Assembly (NCBI GenBank): GCA_028700655.1
Contig: JAQVSG010000007.1
Span: 1-49,798, forward strand
DNA from: Caldisericia bacterium
GTDB taxonomy: Bacteria > Caldisericota > Caldisericia > UBA6126
DNA length: 49,798 nt
Direction of reading: 5' to 3'
Shown: one piece after another, positions 27,362 to 35,645 of the stretch
Numbering within the stretch: position 1 is the stretch's first letter
Layout of the letters: every line of letters starts with the position of its first letter
The notes under the pieces: generated by a model
Seen by the model: the letters and a program-made list of their open reading frames with translations, nothing else
Told to the model about the DNA's origin: nothing
The model's database searches: none
Position numbers and translations under genes: made by a program

Positions 27362-28648
27362 ATGCAAATCAGATTGTTTGCTACGTTCGTCGTTATACTT
27401 TTATTTTGCTTTTCACTTTCTCATTGTTCATTTATAAAATCAAACCCTCAAGTAGTGGCTGATCTTACCAATATCCAAACAACAGAAACCGGATGGTATG
27501 TGACTCTGAGCAATACCCCTATAGATAACATCAGCATTACCAATGATCACGCTTTTGGATCAACCGACTATGGATTGTTGCATTTCTTTCCATTGCGAAA
27601 CGATCCCACTGGAGAATTGTTGTTTCCTGTCGCCAGCGAGCGATGCTTAAATCATTTTGTCGGCAGTGGTACAGATACAAATGGCACACCGATGAGTCGC
27701 TATTTTTTTATCGATAAACATTCTCTAAAAAGCAAAGATCTATATTGTTCAAAAGATGAAAAAGAGGTTGTCTCAAAAAATGTGCATTCTCTTTCTTTGT
27801 CAAAATATCCAACTTTTTCGGATGGATCTATAAAACTCCGTTTTAATTCTGATGTTTCCTCTCAAACTACCGCCCTGGCAGCCTATACAGATCTCCTCTT
27901 TATAACAAAGGATCGGGCTATTCGAAGCCTTTCGTTAGACAACCCTGTCTATCAAAGTTATTTGGTTGGTTCCTCCTATTATTATTTGTCAAAAAGTAAC
28001 AATCCTCCCTTTATTCAGTTTCACTCGCTTAAAACATTGTCTCCCTCTAGCTCTTGGAGTTTTCAACCAAAAGAATCCTCTTTTGATACATCAGAAACCC
28101 TTATCGATGCGTCTTTTAGCAAAATTTTACAGCGTTTTTTTGTGTGTTTTCGATTTGAATCTTCAAACAGTCGATCCATAACCATTCAATCGTTTGATAC
28201 CGACGGTTCACAACGACAAGAAAGAGTACTCACAAATAGTGTCCAAGGATCCATGCCTACTTCTTCTATTCATAGTTTTTTTGTAGATAAAAAGATTCTT
28301 CTTGTTGGGGAATTGTTCCAAAAAGGAGAAATTGTATGCATCGATACCACCGATTTTCAAGTAGTCTGGACATTCACAGAAGAACATGGGAGAAGTCCTT
28401 TGGACATGATTGTAGACACAACACACCAAACCCTATATGTGCTACTCTCAAATGGCCAGCTTACGTCGTTTGATTTGGAAACGGGTAGGTTAATGCAGAC
28501 AAATCACATCGGCCCAGAACTAGAAGACATTGTGTATTCAAAAGGATCCATCCACCTGTTTCAAGAGGGGATCACAGGCTGCCTAAATAATACAATTGCC
28601 AGACCTTTTCGTAGTATGTTTTTTTATCAATCTTTAATGTCAGAGTGA
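27362..28648 (+). CDS. Lipoprotein with beta-propeller-like C-terminal part
   Basis: 428 residues. The signal peptide ends in a lipobox-like LSHC (Cys22). The C-terminal half shows strands like KILLVGELFQKGEIVCIDTTDFQVVWTF and TLYVLLSNGQLTSFDLETGRLMQ, the rhythm of PQQ-like or WD-like propeller blades, so a propeller is likely but the family is not certain. AAGGAGG lies 7 nt before the ATG. The last 22 bp overlap the convergent phosphoesterase gene. Confidence 0.72.
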   Translation: MQIRLFATFVVILLFCFSLSHCSFIKSNPQVVADLTNIQTTETGWYVTLSNTPIDNISITNDHAFGSTDYGLLHFFPLRNDPTGELLFPVASERCLNHFVGSGTDTNGTPMSRYFFIDKHSLKSKDLYCSKDEKEVVSKNVHSLSLSKYPTFSDGSIKLRFNSDVSSQTTALAAYTDLLFITKDRAIRSLSLDNPVYQSYLVGSSYYYLSKSNNPPFIQFHSLKTLSPSSSWSFQPKESSFDTSETLIDASFSKILQRFFVCFRFESSNSRSITIQSFDTDGSQRQERVLTNSVQGSMPTSSIHSFFVDKKILLVGELFQKGEIVCIDTTDFQVVWTFTEEHGRSPLDMIVDTTHQTLYVLLSNGQLTSFDLETGRLMQTNHIGPELEDIVYSKGSIHLFQEGITGCLNNTIARPFRSMFFYQSLMSE

Positions 28649-29517
28649 TGTAGATGATAGACAGAGATATCGGGTGAATTAAAAAAACGAAAGGGTATCA
28701 CGGTAGCACCTAAGCCTCTGTTAACAAACATTTTTGTCGACCCTTCTTGGTATTCTCCGTCAATATAGGTGGGAAAAAATCCTTGATTGGGAGCATATAT
28801 TCCTCCAATGCAAGGAAATCGTATCTGCCCTCCATGGGTATGACCGGCAAAAATAACATCCACATCAGCATTTTTATATTGGTTAAAAAACTCAGGTCTA
28901 TGAGCCAATAACAAGGAAAATAATTCTCGTCCGTGTTCTTGTCGAATTTGTTTTAAAATGGAAGCATAATTGGCCGCATCAGTCGCAAGAGCATCCCGTA
29001 CTCCCATTAACAAAATATGATTTTTATTTTTTGTAAGCAAAACCCCTGCATTGTCCAGTATAGTAATCTTTGCATCTTCCAAATCTTCCATTAACTGAAT
29101 GTAAACATCATGTGGCAAAGCTTCTTCATGATTGCCAGTAACAAAATAAACAGGATACCGATCTGCCAAATGCTCCATTAAAATAAGTCCTTGCGTGTTC
29201 ACGTCGTAACGTCTTTCTATCAAATCACCGGTAAAAACAACAATGGAAGGATCTACGCTATCGATTTGCTTCAATATCATTTCTTGTTGGTGCCCGAAAG
29301 ATGCATCGTGAAGATCAGAAATGTGTAAAATAGTAAATTCATTAAAAGCGGTAGGTATGTTCGAAGATTGTATATCATAATGTGTGATTTTCGGTGTATG
29401 AAAAAAAAGAAGTTCCATACCTACAACTCCTGCTATCAACATGATAAAAATCGGAAGCCATAAGGATTTTAGCATATTTTTTATCGTATCCCTATGTCGG
29501 TTGCTGTAAAAAATCAT
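28627..29517 (-). CDS. Membrane-anchored metallophosphoesterase (YkuE/YaeI-like)
   Basis: About 296 residues. One N-terminal transmembrane helix (LWLPIFIMLIAGVVGMELLFF) precedes a calcineurin-like phosphoesterase domain with ILHISDLHDASFG, VFTGDLIERR, VTGNHEEA, LLAHRPEFF and FAGHTHGGQIRFP. Relatives cleave phosphate from lipid A precursors or other envelope substrates. The start is uncertain: TTG 29532 overlaps the TauE-like gene, ATG 29517 is chosen here, and ATG 29475 has a TACGAT box ending 7 nt upstream with a TTTACA 16 bp further. All keep the whole enzymatic domain. Confidence 0.88.
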   Translation of the reverse strand: MIFYSNRHRDTIKNMLKSLWLPIFIMLIAGVVGMELLFFHTPKITHYDIQSSNIPTAFNEFTILHISDLHDASFGHQQEMILKQIDSVDPSIVVFTGDLIERRYDVNTQGLILMEHLADRYPVYFVTGNHEEALPHDVYIQLMEDLEDAKITILDNAGVLLTKNKNHILLMGVRDALATDAANYASILKQIRQEHGRELFSLLLAHRPEFFNQYKNADVDVIFAGHTHGGQIRFPCIGGIYAPNQGFFPTYIDGEYQEGSTKMFVNRGLGATVIPFRFFNSPDISVYHLHHSDIKD

Positions 29518-29521
29518 AGAA

Positions 29522-29881
29522 TTATTTTGCAAACATCATTCGCAGAGCTGCAAAAATCATAATGACACCGAATATTCTCTTCAACCAAAGGGTAGGAATC
29601 CTCATAGCACTTTTTGCACCCAAAAGGGTGCCTAGGAAAAAACCGGATACAACAAATAGACCAATTAGAACTTCCACATGGCCATGTTTGAAATACTCCA
29701 GTGCACCCAATAAACCTATGGGCAACACCATAAGGGCAAGGGTAGTACCCTGCGCTGTAAGCTGAGGATGTCCCATCAGCATTAACAAAGGAATAATTAC
29801 AATCCCCCCGCCAATTCCCAAAAGGCCACTAAGAACTCCTCCGGTAAATCCAATACATATGTATATAAACCAGTTTTGCAT
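29522..29881 (-). CDS. Half-size TauE/SafE family membrane protein
   Basis: 119 residues with about four helices, equal to one TauE/SafE repeat: GFTGGVLSGLLGIGGGIVIIPLLMLMGHPQLTAQGTTLA. Full-length members have two repeats; a half-size form presumably works as a dimer. AAGGTGG lies 7 nt before the ATG, and these same bases read TTATCCACC on the other strand, a near-match to a DnaA box. A full-length paralogue lies at 25496. Confidence 0.85.
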   Translation of the reverse strand: MQNWFIYICIGFTGGVLSGLLGIGGGIVIIPLLMLMGHPQLTAQGTTLALMVLPIGLLGALEYFKHGHVEVLIGLFVVSGFFLGTLLGAKSAMRIPTLWLKRIFGVIMIFAALRMMFAK

Positions 29882-29913
29882 TTTTTATCCACCTTTTTTC
29901 CACAGTCAAATTT

Positions 29914-29958
29914 CCAACTGTGGGAATTCTTTCTATAGTTTACCTCTATAGAAGTTGG
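29914..29958. repeat. Nested inverted repeat in the gene-free region
   Basis: Inner arms TTCTATAG (29931-29938) and CTATAGAA (29946-29953) are perfect with a 7-nt loop. Outer arms CCAACT (29914-29919) and AGTTGG (29953-29958) also match, sharing one base with the inner arm and leaving an 11-nt bulge on the left. It could be an operator, a structured RNA element or part of an origin. Confidence 0.5.
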
Positions 29959-30409
29959 CATTTCAATCTTGCTCAAATCCCATTATACATAATGTTTGAG
30001 AAATTTCTCTTTCAAAAGTGAACTGTAAACAATGGATAAAAAGAAAATTCCAAGGTTTTCCGCAAAATTGTCCACGTGTTTTCCACAATTATTTTCAACA
30101 ATGACTTGAAAAAGGAAAAAAAGCTTTCAAGGTTGGTTTTCTTTAGAAAAAAATGAAAAAAAGGTTTTTTGTCTTCATTCTTTGTAGCCATCCCACAATT
30201 TACAGTAGCAATGGGGTTCACACAAGTTTATCTTAAAAATGTTAGCAGCTCTATACACAAGGGGCATCTTTGTGATAATTAGAGAATGCAGTTTCTACTT
30301 ATACCTTTGTATAGTTTGACGGCATAAGCCTTTTGAAGCAATCCCTTATATTTTTTTTTGAAACAATATAGTGGGTTGTTTTTTAAAAAACAGTTTTCTG
30401 TTTTTGTGT

Positions 30410-30415
30410 ATACTA
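30410..30415 (+). promoter_or_regulatory. -10 element TATACT, 6 nt before the ABC gene ATG
   Basis: TATACT ends exactly 6 nt before the ATG at 30422 and no ribosome binding site lies between, so the transcript is predicted to be leaderless. The hexamer overlaps a minus-strand DnaA-box-like GTATACACA (30406-30414). No clear -35. Confidence 0.5.
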
Positions 30416-30421
30416 TTCAAT

Positions 30422-31060
30422 ATGAAACCACTGTTTGAATGCCAATCCATCACTTTTTTAGATATCATTAAGCCCTCGACATTGACGATTTATGATTCTC
30501 TCATTACTTCAATAAATGGTGCTTCTGGTTCTGGAAAAAGTACACTTTTATCGTTTTTAAATGGCACGAAAAGTCCTTCTTCGGGTTTGATTTACTACAA
30601 GGGTCAAGATATACTGGACATAGACATTGTCAAACACCGAAGAAACGTAGTTCTTGTAGAACAAAAACCGGTGTTGTTTCCTGGTACAGTTTACTCAAAC
30701 CTTATCATTGGTTTGCAGATTCAACACAAGAAGATTCCTCCAGAAAACCTGTTAAAGAATTATCTTGACGACTTCCATCTTTCTTTTTCACTACAAGAAT
30801 CTATATATTCTCTTTCTGGTGGTGAAGCACAAAGAGTCTGTATAATTCGTTGTTTGCTTTTACAGCCAGAGGTTCTACTACTTGACGAACCCACTTCTTC
30901 TTTAGATGAAAATACTGCAGATCATGTACTCCACTATTTAATACAAGTCCACCAACGCTCTTCCATGAATATAATATTCTCTTCACATTCTGAAAAATTG
31001 TCCTCAAAAGCAGACAACATTATTCAAATCGCAGAAAAACGTATGGGGAGTTCCTTATGA
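30422..31060 (+). CDS. ABC transporter ATP-binding protein, FetA/YbbL-like
   Basis: About 212 residues: Walker A NGASGSGKSTLL, Q-loop VVLVEQKPVLFPGTV, signature LSGGEAQRV, Walker B LLLDEPTSSLD and switch His in IIFSSHSEK. Its stop overlaps the ATG of the next gene (ATGA), which encodes a FetB/YbbM-type permease, so it energises that transporter (iron or metal-related export in E. coli FetAB). I chose ATG 30422; the in-frame upstream ATG at 30371 adds 17 residues of hydrophobic low-complexity sequence. Confidence 0.87.
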   Translation: MKPLFECQSITFLDIIKPSTLTIYDSLITSINGASGSGKSTLLSFLNGTKSPSSGLIYYKGQDILDIDIVKHRRNVVLVEQKPVLFPGTVYSNLIIGLQIQHKKIPPENLLKNYLDDFHLSFSLQESIYSLSGGEAQRVCIIRCLLLQPEVLLLDEPTSSLDENTADHVLHYLIQVHQRSSMNIIFSSHSEKLSSKADNIIQIAEKRMGSSL

Positions 31061-31827
31061 GTGATATTGCAATAACTCGATTGATTTTTGCCTATGTTTT
31101 TGTTTGGATGCTCTATCTTTTCATGAGAAATAGGAAGATTCAACAAGACAAGCTACTTTTATTAGCCTCCTTCAGAATGACAATTCAACTTGTTTTGGCG
31201 GGCTATGTTTTAGGTATCATTTTGCAAGTAGACAATCCGATCATCACAATCAGTACCATTTTTCTTATGGAAATCTTCGCCATACTAAACATCAAAAAAA
31301 TCGCGCAACAAAAACTCTCTCTTCCTATCTTGAAAAGTGTTACTTTGAGTTTAACCACAGGGACACTGCTAGTTCTATTCTTCTTTTTATTGGTTGTGGT
31401 CAATCCTCCCTCCTTGTTTGATCCACGATATTGGATTCCTCTTGCCGGAATGATCATTGGGAATGCCATGACAGGAATTTCTATAGGGTTAAAAACCCTC
31501 CTAGACAATGTTGAATCTAAAAAAGACCAGATACAGACATCCCTTCACCTTGGTGCAGAACCGAAAGATGCTATTGGAGATATACTCAATAAAAGTTTTG
31601 AAGCAGCTATCCTTCCAACGTTAAACTCTATGTTGGGAATGGGCATCATTTTTTTACCAGGAATGATGAGTGGACAAATCATTGCTGGATCGTCTCCTAT
31701 CACCGCGATACGGTACCAGATAGGTATTATGCTAGGGATCACCGGCAGTGTTTCTTTGAGTATTTTCATTTTCTCTAGTACCGTATGGAGGAGTTTTTTT
31801 AATGAAAAGAAACAGTTTATCTCTTGA
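31057..31827 (+). CDS. FetB/YbbM (UPF0014) family ABC permease
   Basis: 256 residues with about seven membrane helices. Family motifs: FRMTIQLVLAGYVLGIIL near the N-terminus, GMIIGNAMTGISIGLKTLL and LNSMLGMGIIFLPGMMSGQIIAGSSPITAIRYQIGIM. In E. coli FetB with FetA exports iron. It is coupled to the ATPase gene by a 4-nt ATGA overlap. An inverted repeat ACGGTACCGT (31840-31849) lies between this gene and the next. Confidence 0.9.
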   Translation: MSDIAITRLIFAYVFVWMLYLFMRNRKIQQDKLLLLASFRMTIQLVLAGYVLGIILQVDNPIITISTIFLMEIFAILNIKKIAQQKLSLPILKSVTLSLTTGTLLVLFFFLLVVVNPPSLFDPRYWIPLAGMIIGNAMTGISIGLKTLLDNVESKKDQIQTSLHLGAEPKDAIGDILNKSFEAAILPTLNSMLGMGIIFLPGMMSGQIIAGSSPITAIRYQIGIMLGITGSVSLSIFIFSSTVWRSFFNEKKQFIS

Positions 31828-31910
31828 ATCGTATTAACCACGGTACCGTTTTGTGTTATCATTAAAGAACAGTATCTCCGTAGTTCATTATTTTGCGCAT
31901 GGAGGATTCT

Positions 31911-33455
31911 ATGAAGGAAGTACTAAAAGATTTAAACATCGAGGACATAAACTATGGCGTTTGTCTCGGACATGAAAGTCATTGGATACAAACACATGGT
32001 GAAAAAATAACAAGCTACTCGCCTATTGATGGGAGTCCTTTAGCTTCTGTCATCCAAGCAACAAAAGAAGAATACAACCAAGCAGTTCATAATGCTCAAA
32101 TTGCTTTTCAGCAGTGGCGAATGATACCTGCACCTCAACGAGGATTGATCGTTCGCGATATAGGGATAGAACTTCGGAAATACAAGGAGCCTCTAGGAAT
32201 GCTGATTTCTCTTGAGATGGGGAAAATTTACCAAGAAGGATTGGGAGAAGTCCAAGAAATGATCGATATTTCTGACTTTGCTCTTGGGCAAAGCCGCATG
32301 CTCTACGGTTCAACGATGCACAGCGAAAGACCCTATCATCGTATGTATGACCAGTATCACCCCTATGGAGTCGTAGGTATCATCACTTCGTTTAACTTTC
32401 CTGTAGCCGTTTGGGCATGGAATGCATTAATCGCTCTCATATGCGGGGATACATGTGTCTGGAAACCGAGTTCAAAAACTCCACTGTGTGCCATTGCGGT
32501 TCAAAAAATTATAAATACTGTTTTTGCAAAACACCAGTTAAAAGGACTGAATAATCTCGTTATCGGGCCGGGTTCCACCATTGGTGAATTCTGTATTCAA
32601 GACACTCGCATCCCTTTGATTAGCGCTACCGGTAGTACAAAAATGGGAAAAAGAATCGGAGAAGTTGTTGGAAAACGTTTGGGTAGATCTATTTTAGAAC
32701 TTGGTGGTAACAATGCCATTATTATCACCGAAGAAGCCAATCTCGAATTGGCTCTTCATGCAACACTATTTGGAGCCATCGGAACAGCGGGACAACGTTG
32801 CACATCAACACGCAGAATCATCATTCAGAAAAGCGTTCGTCAAAAGTTTATGGAATCGTTAATCCATGCTTACGAACAAATACATATTGGAAACCCTCTT
32901 CACTCAACCATAAACATGGGACCCTTGGTTGATGATAAAGCCCGAGGACAAATGGACAAGGCGATTACACAGCTACAACAAGAAGGTGGTTCTGTTCTCT
33001 ATGGGGGTCAATCTCTTTCGATTGCAGATTGTCCTCATGGGTTCTATGTTACTCCCTGTATTGCTGAAACATCCGGGAATAGTCCCGTGGTAAAAAACGA
33101 AACATTCGCTCCCCTTCTTTATATAATGAGTTTTGATACCTTTGATGAAGCTATACAACTCCACAATGATGTTCCCCAAGGCCTAAGCTCTTCTATCTTT
33201 ACAAACAATCTGCAGCAAGCTGAATATTTTCTCTCTGCAAAAGGTTCCGACTGTGGTATTGCAAATGTTAATATTGGAACAAGTGGAGCCGAAATTGGTG
33301 GTGCATTTGGTGGAGAAAAAGATACTGGCGGTGGCCGTGAATCTGGGTCAGATGCCTGGAAGTCCTATATGCGAAGACAGACAAATACAATTAATTTTGG
33401 AAATGAATTGCCTTTAGCACAAGGAATCCAATTTCACATCCAGAAGAAACAATAA
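31911..33455 (+). CDS. ALDH7-type aldehyde dehydrogenase (aminoadipate-semialdehyde-like)
   Basis: About 514 residues, closest in pattern to ALDH7A1 / alpha-aminoadipic semialdehyde dehydrogenases: GVVGIITSFNFPVAVWAWN, ATGSTKMGKRI, LELGGNNAIII with the catalytic Glu, GQRCTSTRR with catalytic Cys297, and a C-terminal IGGAFGGEKDTGGGRESGSDAWK. It oxidises semialdehydes with NAD(P)+, in known members those of lysine breakdown. Start at 31911 because GGAGG (31901-31905) is 5 nt before it; the in-frame ATG at 31899 contains part of that site. Confidence 0.92.
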   Translation: MKEVLKDLNIEDINYGVCLGHESHWIQTHGEKITSYSPIDGSPLASVIQATKEEYNQAVHNAQIAFQQWRMIPAPQRGLIVRDIGIELRKYKEPLGMLISLEMGKIYQEGLGEVQEMIDISDFALGQSRMLYGSTMHSERPYHRMYDQYHPYGVVGIITSFNFPVAVWAWNALIALICGDTCVWKPSSKTPLCAIAVQKIINTVFAKHQLKGLNNLVIGPGSTIGEFCIQDTRIPLISATGSTKMGKRIGEVVGKRLGRSILELGGNNAIIITEEANLELALHATLFGAIGTAGQRCTSTRRIIIQKSVRQKFMESLIHAYEQIHIGNPLHSTINMGPLVDDKARGQMDKAITQLQQEGGSVLYGGQSLSIADCPHGFYVTPCIAETSGNSPVVKNETFAPLLYIMSFDTFDEAIQLHNDVPQGLSSSIFTNNLQQAEYFLSAKGSDCGIANVNIGTSGAEIGGAFGGEKDTGGGRESGSDAWKSYMRRQTNTINFGNELPLAQGIQFHIQKKQ

Positions 33456-33460
33456 CAAGA

Positions 33461-35230
33461 ATGCTCTTGACTAAAAAGCCAACTGTCGCTGTTATCGTCT
33501 CTGATACATACGAGCAGGAATCCATATCAAAACTACTTTCTCCCATTACCGATTCGATCCTCTTTTTGCAAGATATCCATACCCATCTTTTTGACAGAGA
33601 ACCCCCCGAAATTATTATTGTTTGCCCCCATAGCAATGCTCCTTACTTCACCGATCAAATACACTTTTTCAGAAATGACAACCTTCTCAATAAAACTCCT
33701 ATCATTGTGGTAGAAAAGGAAATTCAATCTGCCAAAGTACAATCTTACATAGAGGCAGGATGCGATTTTGTTCTTCCTTACAAACAACTTCATCAACTCC
33801 CTATCGTCGTGGACATTTTTTCAGATCTTTCTCAATACCGTATGCTACAAAGTCTTTCTCATTGGAAACAAATATTCAATCGGTTTCATCAACCCATTTT
33901 CATATGTGACGAAAACGTCTCTATTTTTCTTGCGAACGAAAGGGCGAGTAGTCTTTTGCAAAACCAACAGCAAACCATGCAAGGGCTTTCACTTCAGGAT
34001 TACCTTCTCCCAAAACAAGCAAGAGATATCCAAAAAAAAGTGTGGGAGTGTATCAAAAGAAAAACTTCGTATCAGAATCTGCAAATCTCTCTTAGAACTT
34101 TCTCTCACGAGTTTATTCCTTGTTCATTATCAATTCAATGGTTGGGAGCAGTAACCAAGTCCAAAACCGGGGTATTATTACTGTTTCAAGAAAACTCCGA
34201 GATAGAATCCATAAAGCTGAAATCATTTTTACTACAATCTGTTTTGGATAAGAGCTCTAGTTCCATTTTGATTACCAATGCACAAGGCACGATATTTTAT
34301 GCAAACCCTAGCCTCCTTAAAAGAATTCACCAAGCTCCCTCCAATGTTTTAAGCAGATCCTCCGAAGAACTTTCTGAAGAGTATCACTTACACAAAAGAG
34401 AAGATGCTTTGCCCTATATCACATTGGGTTTCACTTATTTCCATGAAAACGATTATTTAGATCCCAACGGCAACCATGTTCATGAAAGAGAAAAGATTCT
34501 TCCTATCTTATATAACGCCGAAAAAAAAGAAGGTTTTCTAATTCGAATCACCGAATATATGAAACAGAATCCAAAGCAGAACGAAAAACACAATCAATGG
34601 TTTCAAGAACTTTTAGAGAAAGCTTCTGCACAAATTTCTTCTCTGCACAACAGTGCAAACCTTCCAAACAAACCTCTAGGGTTGCAGGGACATGAGCAAA
34701 TGCGACTGTTTCATAAAACCCTTCGCAGTCTAAAAATTGTGCAAGAGTTCTATGATACAAAAACAGCTTCCCATTTTTCTTTTGACTGCGTATCTTTAAA
34801 CGAACTCATTGTGGATGTTGCAAATCTTTTCCCAGAGTATTCACACCTCATTACTTTTCGTTTACAAAACAACATATCCAAGATTTTGATACAAAAAGAC
34901 AAACTTCATTTTGTACTCATGACTTTGTTAGAAACGATTTTTGAGCAGTTCAATGAACCCGACATAAATCTGAACACATCCACTCATCAGAAAAACATAC
35001 TCTTTGTCTTACGAGTCTTACCAAAAGAACCTTCTATTGAAGACCCCAGATCGTATTTATTGACCATGTTCGAGGAAGAGCTTTGGATTGTGAAACAGAT
35101 TCTAACGACACTGTCTATGGAATTCAAAATCCACAATGAATTCCACGGTGGTTTTTCATTTTTCTTTACAATACCTTCTATTAATGACAATATGGGCTAC
35201 AAAGAACCAGGGATATCAGAACTATTATAG
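33461..35230 (+). CDS. Degenerate multidomain sensor: receiver-like, PAS, PAS, pseudo-histidine-kinase
   Basis: 589 residues. Residues 1-~120 look like a response-regulator receiver fold (VAVIVSDTYEQES ... EIIIVCPHS ... TPIIVVEKE ... EAGCDFVLPYKQ), but the phosphoacceptor Asp position reads Cys-Pro. Two PAS-like regions follow (~135-245 and ~255-370; ILITNAQGTIFYANPSLL). The C-terminal ~190 residues resemble a histidine kinase core, without an HExxP-type H-box and with LLETIFEQF where the N-box should be. It probably senses or scaffolds without kinase activity. It starts 5 nt after the ALDH stop with no ribosome binding site and overlaps the convergent DUF212 gene by 50 bp. Confidence 0.7.
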   Translation: MLLTKKPTVAVIVSDTYEQESISKLLSPITDSILFLQDIHTHLFDREPPEIIIVCPHSNAPYFTDQIHFFRNDNLLNKTPIIVVEKEIQSAKVQSYIEAGCDFVLPYKQLHQLPIVVDIFSDLSQYRMLQSLSHWKQIFNRFHQPIFICDENVSIFLANERASSLLQNQQQTMQGLSLQDYLLPKQARDIQKKVWECIKRKTSYQNLQISLRTFSHEFIPCSLSIQWLGAVTKSKTGVLLLFQENSEIESIKLKSFLLQSVLDKSSSSILITNAQGTIFYANPSLLKRIHQAPSNVLSRSSEELSEEYHLHKREDALPYITLGFTYFHENDYLDPNGNHVHEREKILPILYNAEKKEGFLIRITEYMKQNPKQNEKHNQWFQELLEKASAQISSLHNSANLPNKPLGLQGHEQMRLFHKTLRSLKIVQEFYDTKTASHFSFDCVSLNELIVDVANLFPEYSHLITFRLQNNISKILIQKDKLHFVLMTLLETIFEQFNEPDINLNTSTHQKNILFVLRVLPKEPSIEDPRSYLLTMFEEELWIVKQILTTLSMEFKIHNEFHGGFSFFFTIPSINDNMGYKEPGISELL

Positions 35231-35627
35231 CTCCTAGGGCGAACCCTCCTAAAACTTCCACCATATTGTGCCCTATCAATTCTTTCATCGGAAAATGAAC
35301 AACGGGATCGTTTGGCTTCCTATTCAGAATGTGATCATTAATGTATTTTGCATGCTTTCCAACCTCTTGACGAACACCTGTTGCATCAGCAACCACAATG
35401 GAACTAAGAATAAAACAAATGGCAAAGTAATTCGAAGAAAGCCCACAGTCAATGGCAATACGAATTGTGAGAGCGGACACAGTAGCTGTATGAGAGCTAG
35501 GAAATTTACCATTGACAAATAGTAACGATATATCCCATTTCCCCGTTTGCATTCTTTCAATGATTGGTTTCAAACCTTGAGCACATATATTCGCGATGAC
35601 GGCTACCCAAAAAGAACAACTAAACAT
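35181..35627 (-). CDS. Divergent PAP2 family (DUF212) membrane protein
   Basis: 148 residues. Family signatures: NGKFPSSHTATVSAL, IVVADATGVRQEVGKHA and LKELIGH-like MKELIGHNMVEVLGGFALG, matching the divergent PAP2 family related to lipid phosphatases. These conserve the SSH and GH elements of PAP2 enzymes; the substrate is unknown. The last gene of a probable minus-strand operon (TldD/PmbA-like, DUF169, membrane protein, this one). Its 3' 50 bp overlap the convergent sensor gene. Confidence 0.88.
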   Translation of the reverse strand: MFSCSFWVAVIANICAQGLKPIIERMQTGKWDISLLFVNGKFPSSHTATVSALTIRIAIDCGLSSNYFAICFILSSIVVADATGVRQEVGKHAKYINDHILNRKPNDPVVHFPMKELIGHNMVEVLGGFALGAIIVLISLVLCSPYCH

Positions 35628-35645
35628 ACTGCAACCACCCTCCCA

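Larger units (their letters stand above)
29882..30421. other. 540-bp gene-free region with DnaA-box-like cluster (candidate replication origin)
   Basis: This is the longest gene-free stretch of the window, lying between two divergent transcription units. It has nonamers one mismatch from TTATNCACA: TTATCCACC 29885-29893 (also the ribosome binding site of the gene on the other strand), TTTTCCACA 29896-29904, TTTTCCACA 30079-30087, CTATACACA 30251-30259, and GTATACACA on the minus strand 30406-30414. Two-mismatch sites at 30031-30039, 30056-30064 and 30068-30076 make a tight group with 30079-30087. Between ~30088 and 30180 it is very A/T-rich with purine runs. No dnaA gene is in the window. Confidence 0.4.

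Noticed and set aside
29885-29893. TTATCCACC as an independent DnaA box
   Set aside because: On the other strand it is the AAGGTGG ribosome binding site of the half-size TauE gene, so it is weak evidence for an origin taken alone.
30012-30221. A 69-codon minus-strand ORF in the gene-free region
   Set aside because: Low-complexity Phe/Lys-rich product with no ribosome binding site; it reflects the A/T-rich purine runs.
31840-31849. Palindrome ACGGTACCGT upstream of the ALDH7 gene
   Set aside because: Ten base pairs only and unrepeated near other promoters; it may be an operator but the sequence alone does not support it.
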